Positions 11,292 through 21,900 of a stretch of DNA of 64,000 nucleotides are shown here, in pieces. The stretch is from Adiantum capillus-veneris (lineage: Eukaryota; Streptophyta; Polypodiopsida; Polypodiales; Pteridaceae), in contig CM043969.1 of the NCBI GenBank assembly GCA_014529385.2, positions 19,266,446 through 19,330,445 on the forward strand, given 5' to 3'. Each line of letters starts with the position of its first letter. Position 1 is the first letter of the stretch. The notes beneath the pieces were generated by a model. It was not told the origin of the DNA. It worked only from the letters and a program-made list of their open reading frames with translations, and did no database searches. The position numbers and the translations under genes are program-made.

Positions 11292-12490
11292 TTAGGGTTG
11301 GTTTCTATCCAGCCTTAGAAGATTGTTCTCAACTTTCACCTTATTTATATAAGCCTTTGTTGTGGTTGCCTTCAAAACTCCTTTTGTGTTACAACCCAAT
11401 TGCCTAGCTAAAGTGGTCAATTGTGACGCCTTCATGCTTTCAATGGGTGTACGCTCCTTTGCGAAGATCTCTTGTATTTGGTCTCTTCTCATTTCATTGC
11501 GGTGGCTTGTGTCACTTGCATCTTCAATGATAGTTTCATCTCTGTCACCTTTTGCAGGTGGTATTCTTCTTGTAAAGAACACCTTAGCTGACCAAACATC
11601 ATTTTTTTGCTTCCAATACTCCATGATTTGTTTGTATTCACTATCATTTGTCACTATAGGTTGTCCATAACGATTAGAAGCAATTAAATCACGCACATCC
11701 CTTCTCTCATCAAGCTGAATCAAGTATGGCAGTAGCTCCTCCAAGAGCATATTGTCAACCATCTTCTCAGCATCAAATTGTGGTGGAAAAATGCAATTGT
11801 TTGCTGGTGAAATACATCCCTTGTAAGGAGAGTCATCAATAAGCACTGTTCTTTGTGGATCACATTCAAACCCCATGGCAATTTTGGCTAGAGGCTTGAA
11901 CATTGCCTCAACGTTTGGATTGTCGGGTCTAAACAATTTTTGAGTTTGAGCGGTGTAGCAAACATCTTGCGACCAAATTGCAAAGAAAGGCAATGTATCC
12001 TCAGCTAAGTTGTTTAGTGCTGCAAGGATTTGATACACATTATTCCTAGTAGCTGTCGACCAAATTGCAACATTAAACCTCTGTAAAATAGTCTTCAAGA
12101 ATTGGATGCAACCTGGCCTGAGTATAATATATCTTTTTGAATCCATTTGCACTGAGTTGTGGTGTGAGGATGGTTGAGGGGAACGTTTCAACAATAGACC
12201 ATTTAAATCCAATATAATTGTAAGCATGGATTTCTCAACATCTACGCTACATGACGTAGTACCAATTGGCAATAGCTCGTGAGTGGACTTTTCAGTCTCT
12301 TTTGATGTATGTTGCATTTTTGAAGCATCGATTTCTTGGTTCTCATTATTGGAAGCTTGCTCAAGTTGCACAACACTAGACTCTAGTATAGAAATATCAT
12401 CCATCTTGGGCACTTTAGAAACCATAGAATCTATGGATTCTATAGTTGTTGACTGAACCATAGGAGCATTATCCATCCCAGTTTGTGAAT
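11292..12490 (-). CDS. Gene B: FCP1/NIF-like phosphatase with SAP-like C-terminus
   Basis: The exon opens after a 3' splice site (GTTTTCTTAG before 12490). The first ATG, at 12476, gives 394 residues (MDNAPMVQS...) to a TAA at 11292. Residues 1-80 are Ser/Glu-rich and look disordered. The HAD-like domain follows: TIILDLNGLL (D90 nucleophile; the second Asp of DxDxT is Asn, Thr is Leu), ILRPGCIQFL, VAIWSTAT and VLIDDSPYK (D214, D215). Near the C-terminus MKASQLTTLARQLGCNTKG resembles a SAP-type DNA-binding helix pair. FCP1/SCP proteins act on phosphoserine in nuclear proteins. Motifs II and III are kept but motif I is altered, so it may be weak, of changed specificity, or a binding-only fold. 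It lies about 0.64 kb downstream of the SET exon on the same strand and is a likely paralogue of gene C. Confidence 0.85.
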
Positions 12491-12499
12491 CTAAGAAAA

Positions 12500-13131
12500 C
12501 ACACACACAAATGGTATCTCAAAACCACTAGAATTTTATTCACCATATTTATATGTAGAACTCCTAGTAAGAAATTTATTTAAGGTAAAGTCGTTGTTAG
12601 AATCCTTGCAACCATTTTCAGCATTCGTACACAAAACACCACTTGTCTAAAATACAATCTACTAACTCAACATTTTCCATCCTACACTTTATTAAAGATG
12701 AGTACTTAAAGTGAAAACTAAAAGCCACCCTTGTTGAGGAAACATGGATACAAGGTCCACCAAATGTCCAACCTAGACTACAAGAAACAATTAGAGATTT
12801 GGCTTAGATTTGGATTCAAAGGCCACCACTTATTCAAGTAAGATAACTCCACTTGTTTAAGACAGTAATGTTTGAAGCCCCACCACTTGTCCAACCTAGA
12901 CATTGATTAAATTTTGGTAAGATTTATCACAAATCTAGAGTAGAATCAAGATTCTATGGCCAAGGTAGTCAAATATGTTAGACAACACACAAAGCATAAG
13001 AGCACTCTAGATTCTCGTTGAGCATAAACTAAACAATAATCAAATGTTATATTCACTTGAGATTTCATCCATGAAAAATGAAAATGATGCATGTACTTGA
13101 GATTTCCATCCATGTACAATACTTTACAATG
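12500..13131. other. Spacer between genes A and B with eroded satellite cores
   Basis: Contains diverged + oriented cores near 12749-12775 (AAGGTCCACCAAATGTCCAAC), 12820-12835 and 12878-12900 (CCCCACCACTTGTCCAACC), without a regular period. The rest is AT-rich with no coding signal. Confidence 0.6.
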
Positions 13132-13688
13132 TCAAGTAAAGTTATAGTCAGCAAACAACTCTTCTCCTGCTTCAACTTGACAAATAGTCTCAATGCATAC
13201 ATGGCCATATTCTTCTGACTTGATGTGTGAAGAGGTGCATTTATGCCAAGGTGGAAAATTTGGATCAAATGTATAGCGTACGTTGGGACAGACATTTGTA
13301 CTGTGAGAACTATTTATATAGCCCGACACGTTTCCTTCTTCTACACAACCAATAATGTATGATTGATCTTCCTCTTCTTCTATGTTTGGATCCTCTAGAA
13401 GAGAATATTTATAAGCTCTTGGAAATATTTTGCATATCTTTTTCCAGTCTTGAAATCTATACTTATGCCCTCCATAGTTTAGAATAGTCAAACCACTTTC
13501 CAGGGTAGTATGCACAAATAGCCCATAACCAGCTCCTTCAATACATGAAAGTCGCACTTCAAAATCCACACCGTTAATATGGAAAATTACATCTTTGGGA
13601 ATAGGAAAAGTTGGTGTCCCAAAAGGATCTTCATGCCAATCATAGTGTGAAATACATCTAGTTTTTATATCACTTAACTCCTTTGTGT
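13132..13688 (-). CDS. Gene A exon 3: SET domain
   Basis: The exon begins after a CTTTTTGCAG splice site at 13688 and is open for about 185 codons to a TGA at 13132. SET landmarks appear in order: a GAGYGLFV motif near the start of the domain, then GYINSSHSTNVCPNV in place of the usual RFxNHSCxPN, and at the C-terminus AGEELFADYNF, matching GEELxxDY with the catalytic-type Tyr. SET domains usually methylate lysine using S-adenosylmethionine, often on histones. No post-SET cysteines follow, since the protein ends right after DYNFT. The exon starts with two bases of a split codon, which fits the one base left by the donor at 16260 of the preceding exon, so I read it as the C-terminus of gene A. 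Alternatively it is a separate SET gene. Confidence 0.8.
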
Positions 13689-13699
13689 CTGCAAAAAGA

Positions 13700-16160
13700 A
13701 GAAAATATTATGCATAAAATAATGACAATATCAAAGAAAGATATCATTATTTTATAGTCCAATAGGTCCATTGTATGGAAGACTTAGAGTGCCTCTTACA
13801 TGGTGCCTCCAAGGTTTCCAAAAAATAAAATCATTGGAAAAAAAGGCCACTGTGTCTCCAATCTATTGCCCATTTGAAGCATAGAGAGAACCAAGGTCCA
13901 CCACTTGTCCAAGCTAGACATGGAGCATTGACACAAGATCCAACACTTATCCAAGAACCCTATAGTATATGTGGTAACATGGGATGCATTGATGCAACAA
14001 AAGTAGTCTAGCCTCCTCATCCATCTCTTTTTTCTTGTAGCCTAGAGGGATTAGTTTCAAGGTCTATCACTAGTCAAAAACTACACATAGAACATTGATA
14101 CAAGGTTCCACCACATGTGAAACCTATCATCTCTAGTAGCATGGATGGTTTGATATCAAGGTTCATCGCGTGTCCTACCTATACTCTATTGTAGCATAGA
14201 GATTCTGGTTTGGTGGTACTACACTTGTCCAAACTTGGCTTGTTGTTGATATCTGGAGGTAATCAAGGGTCCTCCACTTGTCCAAGTTAGGCATATAAAA
14301 CAATTGCAAGGTCCACCATGTGTACAACATATGATTGATTATAGCATGCATGGTCTTATTTCATGGGCAACCATCTTCTCTCCAACATGTGTCCAACCTC
14401 GGCTCCATTGAAGCATGGAGAGAAGCAAGGTCCACCACTTATCAAAGCTATTATTTTCTCCCAGTGCTTTCAAAACCCATAATACGTTGTACATGGGGGG
14501 GGGGGGGGGATTCTTGTTTCAAGGTCCACCACTTGGCTAAGATTGGATCCATTGAAACATAAAGAGAAGCAAGCTCTACCATTTGTCCAAGCTAGGTGCC
14601 ATTGAAACATGAAAACCCCATAATATGTTGTAAACGGGGGGTGTTTTTCAAGGTCTACCACTTGTCTAAGCTATGGTCCATTGGAACATGGAGAGAAGCA
14701 AAGCTCCACCACTTTAACATGGAGAGAAACAAGCTCCATTGTTTGTCTAAGCTAGGCTCCATTGGAACATGGAGAAAACAAGCTCCACCACTTGCCTATT
14801 ATTGCATAGAGATTCTGGTTTGAAGGTCCACCACTTGTCCAACCTTGCCTTCATGTATGGAGATAATCAAGAGTGCAATGCTTCTCTAAGCTAGGGACAT
14901 AAAAGAGTTTCAAGGTCCACTACATATACGATCTATGATGGGTTGTAGCATGGGAGGTTTCATTTTAAGGTTGACCACTTCTCCAACTCCGCTTATCCAA
15001 CCTCAGATCCATTGAATCATGGAGAATAAAGGTCTACCAACTCTCCAAAATAGGCAAGAAAATCTCTATAAAACCCATGAATTGTTAATATATGCTATGC
15101 TGTGGAGTTTTGTTTGAAGGTCCACTCCTTATCCAAGCTACAATCCATTGAAGCATGGAAATAAGTAAGATATATCTCTAGTCCAAGATAGGATCCATTG
15201 AAACATACAGAGAATCAAGGTCCACCACCTGTCCAAGCTATGCATGGGTAATTGATATAAGGACCACTACGTTTTCACCTATACTATGCTCTATCATGGA
15301 TGGTTTCATATCCCACCAATTATCCAACCTATTTAGTAGGTTGTATTATGGGGGTTTGGTTTCAAGGTACTTCACTTGTCTAAGGTGGGTTCCATTGAAC
15401 CATGGAGAGAAACAATGTCTACCACTTGTCCGAAATATGCTCCTTTAAAACATAAAAAAAGGTCCACCACTTGTCCAAGCTAATGTTTCTCTCCATTGAA
15501 GCATGGAGAGAAACAAGGTCTACCACCTGTCCAAAATATGCTCCATTGAAACATAAAAGCAAGGTCCACCACTTGTCCAAGCTAATATAACAAATGGGTG
15601 TTGGTTACAAGGTGTACCACACTTGTCTAAACTAGTCTCCATGCAAGGTCCACCACATGTCCAAGCTATATGAGCTTGTTTGAAGGTCTACCACACCTCT
15701 TGAAATTAGGATCCATGTAAGGTCCACCTTTTGTCAAGCTATGCCTTTAATGAGTACTAAAACTAAGTAAATTGCAGTACTTAAATACCTTTCCAAGCTC
15801 ATTAAGATTTTGGTCTCTAAGGCCACCACCACATGTCTAATCTATGCTCTAATTGATTACTTATGCTAGTTCTCAAAGTCCAAACATAAGCTCCCTTCTA
15901 GCAAGGTTAGTTTAAATTTAGGCTCCAGCACCTGTCTAAGCTAGGTTCAATTTATGAAGCATCACCATTTAACCATGCTACGATCTAATGTATCATATCA
16001 AGGGGGTATTGATAAAAGGTCCAAAACTTATTGAGTTCAAGCTCTTAAGTAATTAAGTCTTTGTGAGTATTAAATGTTATAGTTTTAGTCTAAGATCCAC
16101 CATTCAAAAACTCAAGTAATTTACTATTTACATTCAAACCTTGAATGCTTGAGATAAAAA
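13700..16160 (+). repeat. Presumed gene A intron 2 filled with eroded satellite DNA
   Basis: About 2.5 kb between the SET exon and exon 2 carries many diverged cores in the + orientation (GGTCCACCACTTGTCCAAGC and variants). They are interleaved with CATTGAAACATGGAGAGAAG-type segments and CATGGGGGG-type stretches, including a G15 run at 14495-14509. Spacing is irregular. No coding frame of interest is present. It resembles an older, mutated copy of the material in the 19-60.6 kb array. Confidence 0.75.
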
Positions 16161-16259
16161 ATACAAACTCAATCAATACTATATAAAGCAAAATCTAACA
16201 TTAAGAGTATCAAATCAGTAACAAGAAACACTAACATGCACAAGAAACTCAAAACATAC

Positions 16260-17639
16260 GTGTCTCCATTTCCAAAAAGTCCTCCATTGACAGAGGATGT
16301 TGTTGTTGTTGTTCTTCTTCTCTTTGTGGAGAGCACTCCTCTGTAACAGGCACAATGTCGCCTGATTGCGAAGTGGATTGTTGAAGTCCAGCCCATTTTT
16401 CTATATCTTCATGAGACTTAACAAAGTCTAGCAGCATGGTCTCCACGTTTTTGCCTCCTCCACACTATCAATTAAGCATATAACTTCTTTTTTCTGTTGT
16501 ATTCCTTCTTGTGCAACCAAGGAGCCATCACCAAAAACATCAACAAGCTTGCGGTCTTCAAAACAATATGTACGAATGTAGTGCTTGACCAAAGCTCTTT
16601 TTTTGGCCTCCAAATATTGCAAATCTGACATATCGTTATCTGCTACTTGAAGAAGAGAACAATCAATTGGCATGGGATGTTCCTCTGATCTTCTTCTCAG
16701 GTCTTCAAATGCATTGCCTTGTCCCAAGAAGGCAATAACTGTTAGGAATTGAATTGCTCCTTTGCAAGGAGCTGATGGAAAGTGATGCAATGCACCACAA
16801 CAATGGTAGCTCAGATTATCTCCCATGGCGTGAAAGGCACATTGCAATTTTGTGAAGTTAGTGAAATCCACAAATGCAAGAAAGACAAATCCAGGATCTG
16901 TTGACCCTCCAGCAATAGCCAAGATCCCATCCAAAGCATTGTTAAATGTCTCCTCACTCCACTTCAAATTGCCTCCAACGTTTTTTGTCATATCTAAAAC
17001 ACATAAGCCAATAGGCACTTTATTATTGAAGTGGCGCATCAAGTAGAGATTGCCTTCCATTTGTAGGCTCACCACATAGATTGACCATGGCAAATCTCTA
17101 GGCTCAGTTTTCTCCTTTTGAAGGTGAATTGCCCATTGCATGTATTTTATTGCTCCATCTGGAAAAGCCATTTTCTTTGTTCCACGCGTCAAACTAGATC
17201 TGATCCATTCCTCGCATAGCATTAAAATTGTTTTATAAACAACATCATTGATGTTATACATTTTGACCACCTCCTCCCAGTCTTTACATGGTGAAGACTC
17301 ATTCAAATTGTTGAAGCCTTCAAGAAGTGCATCTTGAATCAATTTGTCTTGCTTCAACTGCTTGATTCGATCATACATGTCAGTTGCATCACCATCCTTT
17401 GCACTCTTTGACAGTAAAATCTTCTCATCTCTAATCTCTTCTTGAATAGTCTTTACCTCTGATTCCTCAAGGCCACAAAGGTATCTAAATACAGTTGTTG
17501 GGGGTTTCTTATTCTCCTCTTCTAGATTTTCAATGATTTCTATCCAGCAATCATAAATTAAATCAGAGTACGTGACCATGTGTGCCTGTTTAGCAATCCA
17601 ACTTGCTGCTGCACTCATTCTTGCCAATCGAAGAAAAGC
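16260..17639 (-). CDS. Gene A exon 2: degenerate DNA-methyltransferase-like region (frameshifted)
   Basis: A 3' splice site (CTTTTTAG) precedes 17639 and the frame starts AFLRLARMSAAASW in phase with exon 1. After a helical, charged part (exon residues about 50-110) the order resembles beta-class amino-DNA methyltransferases: PWSIYVVSLQMEGN, then GLCVLDMTKN where DPPY would sit (exon residue 216). Next come an alternating hydrophobic stretch (GFVFLAFVDFTNF) and, near exon residue 350-380, HYIRTYCFEDRKLVDVFGDGS in place of the S-adenosylmethionine loop (DxFxGsG). Both catalytic motifs are altered, so this is probably a non-catalytic fold. As written the frame stops at 16428. Shifting at the A5 run (16448-16452) reads on as EEAKNVETMLLDFVKSHED to a CAC|GTATGT donor after 16260 that fits the SET exon. 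I infer a one-base deletion or an assembly error. Confidence 0.7.
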
Positions 17640-17723
17640 CTAAAAAGAAATAGAGAAATAATTAAACTATTGAGCAAGATTTGTTAATTAAACACTATCA
17701 AAAAGACAAAGAAAATAACTTAC
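17640..17723 (-). other. Gene A intron 1
   Basis: An 84-bp phase-0 intron. On the - strand it runs from GGGAT|GTAAGTT (exon end at 17724) to CTATTTCTTTTTAG|GCTTT (next exon at 17639), which are standard plant splice sites. The reading frame is open on both sides and the intron carries in-frame stops. Confidence 0.85.
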
Positions 17724-18911
17724 ATCCCATCCGGCACGAGATGCATGTCCCTCTGCAATTCCACTTGCTGCCTTTGGTGGTCGTCCTGAGAAGATCCATT
17801 GACTCCGTAAATGTCTCAATATTTGGCTGTAAGGTTGCTTGACATACAATGCCTGAGCCTCCTCATTTGCAATGGCAGATATAGCAGTTGCAACAAATGG
17901 AGGAGCATTCACAACAATGCGAGCCTTTCTAAATTTATACACGCTAATCAGTCTTTCAAAGATCTCTTTGTTGTTTTGTTCATTGTGAAGCAAAACTTTT
18001 GCAGCATAGATTGAATGCTGCCCATCAAGAATCCAATAATGATAATCTTTAATTTTTTGCTCCTCTACCTCTTCTACTGCCAAAGGAGTCCCCTTCTTTG
18101 ATTTTGCATTTCGAACAGGCATCAAATATGCACATGCTGCAGGCTTGGTCGTACTCCGTGAAAATCCAAATAACACACTTTCAGCGTGTTTTTTATCCAT
18201 AATACGTGCATTATAGTGATCAGGAGCAAGCCAACAATTTTGAATAGGGATATCAAATTCCCTATATTGGAAAGGAAAATAATTTATGTACTTATTCATT
18301 CCACCTGTATCTTTTTCTTGTCCTTTCATGGCCTCAGCTTCTAAAACATCTGGATCCACAATTCTCATCTTTGACATTGAACCCTCTGTTGATGAGGATG
18401 CCAAAGATGCCTTGTCTACATCCAAAATGGAACTAGTTCGCTTAGCTGCTACTTTCTGCACTTTTGCTTGCTTCTTTGTGGATGGTGGTCGTGAAGCTTT
18501 CACCTTTTTTCGTTGTAGTGTGGCAATGATGGAGCTTTGAAGTTGATCTGCTGTGATATTTGGATTTGATTCTGCAAACTTCCATCCTCGAGAAAACATT
18601 GTCTCTTCTTTGTTTCTAGACATGCGCTCCAATGCATATGCTCCTGGAGATAGTTGAAATTCTAGATTCATTGGAACTAGAATGTCAATGCATTCCACCT
18701 CTGGATGACTATCAACTACAGAGACAGATGCTTCCACAACTTGTCCAACATCTTCAAACAAGCTGTCATTCTCCTTTTTGGCAATAAATAGATGCACCTT
18801 ATGAAATTGTGCACCCTCTATACCATGTATGTCCAAATACCATTTCCTAAGATCATTGCAAGTATAGTCAACTGAGACAGCAACCCTTGCAACCTGTTTT
18901 TTTGGAGCCAT
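17724..18911 (-). CDS. Gene A exon 1: ParB/DGQHR-like N-terminal region
   Basis: 396 codons from ATG at 18911 (MAPKKQVARV) to the donor at 17724. This ATG is preferred because a splice-acceptor-like TTTTTTTTGTTTCAG ends 6 bp upstream of it, and the only in-frame extension would read through that tract. Residues 134-158 are Lys/Arg-rich (RKKVKASRPP, TKKQAKVQK), a plausible nuclear localisation signal. Residues about 225-310 hold APDHYNARIMDKKHAESVLFG and YWILDGQHSIYAAK (DGQHS at 296-300). These recall the signature of ParB-like and DGQHR nucleotide-binding or nuclease-like domains, where a DGxxR/H motif precedes a helix. In prokaryotes ParB-like domains are sometimes fused to DNA methyltransferases, which fits exon 2. 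Exact function is unknown; the protein family is otherwise unfamiliar to me. Confidence 0.75.
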
Positions 18912-18984
18912 CTTTCCTGAAACAAAAAAAACCAAATGTTATTTTAACATATACTTTTTTGTAATGGATTAAGTTTGTGTGAAT

Positions 18985-19145
18985 ACAAGGTCCACCACTT
19001 GTTCAAGCTAGATCTAAGCAAGTATACATAGTGATCATTTAAGCTAGTAAACTAAGGGAAGGGAGAAGTAAGGTCCACCACTTGTCCAAGCTCAGCTCTA
19101 GACAACATGGAGAGATTCGAGGTCTACTAATTGTCTAATATAGGC
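18985..19145 (+). repeat. Array-edge module, inverted copy
   Basis: Reverse complement of the edge module at about 10206-10360, 3400-3570 and 3725-3895. It has a core, AGATCTAAGCAAGTATA, CTAGTAAACTAAGGGAAGGG, another core and CTCTAGACAACATGGAGAGA in the mirrored order. It marks the sharp left end of the large array, about 70 bp upstream of the gene A acceptor site. Confidence 0.88.
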
Positions 19146-21900
19146 TAACTATATTGAAACATAGAGAGAAGCAAAGGTCCACCACTTGTCCAATCTAGGG
19201 TCCATTGAAACATGGAGAGAAGGATGCTCCACCATTTGTCCAAAATAGGCTCCATTGAAACATGAAGAGAAGCAAGATGCACCATGTCTTTGAGATGCTA
19301 GGCTCCATTGAAATACCTTAAACCCATGATATTTTGTATATGTGGGGTTTAAATTCAAGGTCCACCACTTGTCCAACCTATTATCCCTAGTAGCATGAGT
19401 GGTTTGGTCTCAAGATTCACCACTTTTCCACTCTATGTCATTATATTAAGAAGATCTGGGTGTTAAGGTCCACCACTTGTCCAACCTATAAGGCTATATC
19501 TTAAATGGTATTATTTACCACCACTTGGAATGCACATGATGGGTTTTACATAGGGGTCTGGTTCCAAGGTCCACCACTTGTCCAAGCTAACTCTATTGAA
19601 ACATAGAGAGAATCAAAGGTCCACCACTTGTCCAAGCTAGGCTCCATTGAAACATGGAGAGAAGGATGCTCCACCATTTGTCCAAGCCAGGTTTGATTGA
19701 AACATGAAGAGAAGCAAGCTGCACCATGTCTCCAAAATGCTAGGCTCCATTGAAATATCTTAAACCCATGATATTTCGTACATGGGGGGTTTACATTCAA
19801 GGTCCACCACTTGTCCAACCTATTATCACTAGTAGCATAAGTGGTTTGGTCTCAAGATTCACCACTTTTCCACTCTATGTCATTATATTAAGAAGATCTG
19901 GGTGTTAAGGTCCACCACTTGTCCAACCTATAAGGCTATATCTTAAAGGGTATTCTTTCTCACCACTTGGAATGACCATGATAGGTTTTACATGGGGGTT
20001 TGGTTCCAAGGTCCCCCACTTGTCTAATCTAACTCTATTGAAAAATAGAGAGAAGCAAAGGTCCACCACTTGTCCAAGCTAGGGTCCATTGAAACATGGA
20101 GAGAAGGATGCTCCACCATTTTTCCAAGATAGGCTCTATTGAAACATGAAGAGAAGCAAGCTGCACCATGTCTCCAAGATGCTAAGATCCATTGAAATAC
20201 CTTAAACCCACGATATTTCGTACATGGGGGGTTTACATTCAAGGTCCACCACTTGTCCAACCTATTATCTCTAGTAGCATGAGTGGTTTGGTCTCAAGAT
20301 TCACCACTTTTCCACTCTATGTCATTACGTTAAGAAGATCTGGGTGTTAAGGTCGACCACTTGTCCAACCTATAAGGGTATATCTTAAAGGGTATTCTTT
20401 CTCACCACTTGAAATGTCCATGATATGTTTTACATGGGGGTTTGGCTCCAAGGTCCACCACTTGTCCAAGCTAACTCTATTGAAACATAGAGAGAAACAA
20501 AGGTCCACCACTTGTCCAAGCTAGGCTCCATTGAAACATGGAGAGAAGGATGCTCCACCATTTTTCCAAGATAGGCTCCATTGAAACATGGGGGGTTTAC
20601 ATTCAAGGTCCACCACTTGTCCAACCTATTAACTCTAGTAGCATGAGTGGTTTGGTCTCAAGATTCACCACTTTTTCACTCTATGTCATTATATTAAGAA
20701 TATTTGGGTGTTAAGGTCCACCACTTGTCCAACCTATAAAGCTATATCTTAAGGGTTGTTCTTTCTCACCACTTGGAGTGACCAGCATAGGTTTTACATG
20801 GGGGTTTGGTTTCAAGGTCCACCACTTGTCCAAGCTAACTCTATTGAAACATAGAGAGAAGCAAAGGTCCACCACTTGTCCAAGCTAGGGTCCATTGAAA
20901 CATGGAGAGAAGGATGCTCCACCATTTGTCCAAGATACTCTCCATTGAAACATGAAGAGAAGCAAGCCACACCATGTCTCCAAGATGCTAGGATCCATTG
21001 AAATACTTTAAACCCATGATATTTCGTACATGGGGGGTTTACATTCAAGGTCCACCACTTGTCCAACCTATTATCTCTAGTAGCACGAGTGGTTTGGTCT
21101 CAAGATTCACCACTTTTCCACTCTATGTCATTATATTAAGAATATCTGGGTGTTAAGGTCCACCACTTGTCCAACCTATAAGGCTATATCTGAAACTTTA
21201 TTATTTCTCACCACTTGGAGTTACCATGATAGGTAAGTTTACATGGGGGTTTGGTTCCAACGTCCACCACTTGTCCAAGCTAGGCTCCATTGAAACATGG
21301 AGAGAAGGATGCTCCACCATTTGTCCAAGATAGGCTCCAATGAAACATGAAGAGAAGCAAGTTGCACCATGTCTCCAAGATGCTAGGCTCCATTGAAATA
21401 CCTTAAACCCATGATATTTCGTACATGGGGGGTTTACATTCAAGGTCAACCACTTGTCCAACCTATTATCCTTAGTAGCATGAGTGGTTTGGTCTCAAGA
21501 TTCACCACGTTTCCACTCTATGTCGTTATATTAAGAAGATCTAGGTTTTAAGGTCGACCACTTGTCTAACCTATAAGGCTAGATCTTAAAGGGTATTATT
21601 TCTCACCACTTGGAATGACCATGATATGTTTTACATAGGGGTTTGGTTCCAAGGTCCACCACTTGTCCAAGCTAACTCTATGGAAACATAGAGAGAAGCA
21701 AAGGTCCACCACTTGTCCAAGCTAGGCTCCATTGAGACATTTAGAGAAGGATGATCCCACATTGGTGGAAGATAGGCTTCATTTAAACATGAAAAGAAGC
21801 AAGCTGCACCATGTCTCCAAGATTCTAGGATCCATTGAAATACCTTAAACCCACGATATTTTACATGTGGGGTTTAACGTCAAGGTCAGTCACTTGTCCA
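19146..21900 (+). repeat. Right satellite array, proximal part
   Basis: Regular monomers with starts (TTTTACATGGGGGTTTGGTT) near 19540, 19985, 20424, 20790, 21235 and 21627, so units of about 440 bp with one about 367 bp short unit and one of about 395 bp. A full unit contains, in order, a core plus CTCTATTGAAACATAGAG, a core plus CTCCATTGAAACATGGAG, a CACCATTTGTCCAAGATAGG segment, a CACCATGTCTCCAAGATGC segment, a core plus CCTATTATC, CACTCTATGTCATTATATTA and a core plus CCTATAAGG. The short unit lacks the CACCATGTCTCCAAGATGC portion. Confidence 0.93.

Noticed and set aside
16440-16460. Programmed -1 frameshifting in gene A
   Set aside because: In the zero frame the site reads GCA AAA ACG, which does not fit the usual X-XXY-YYZ slippery pattern. 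A homopolymer indel is simpler.
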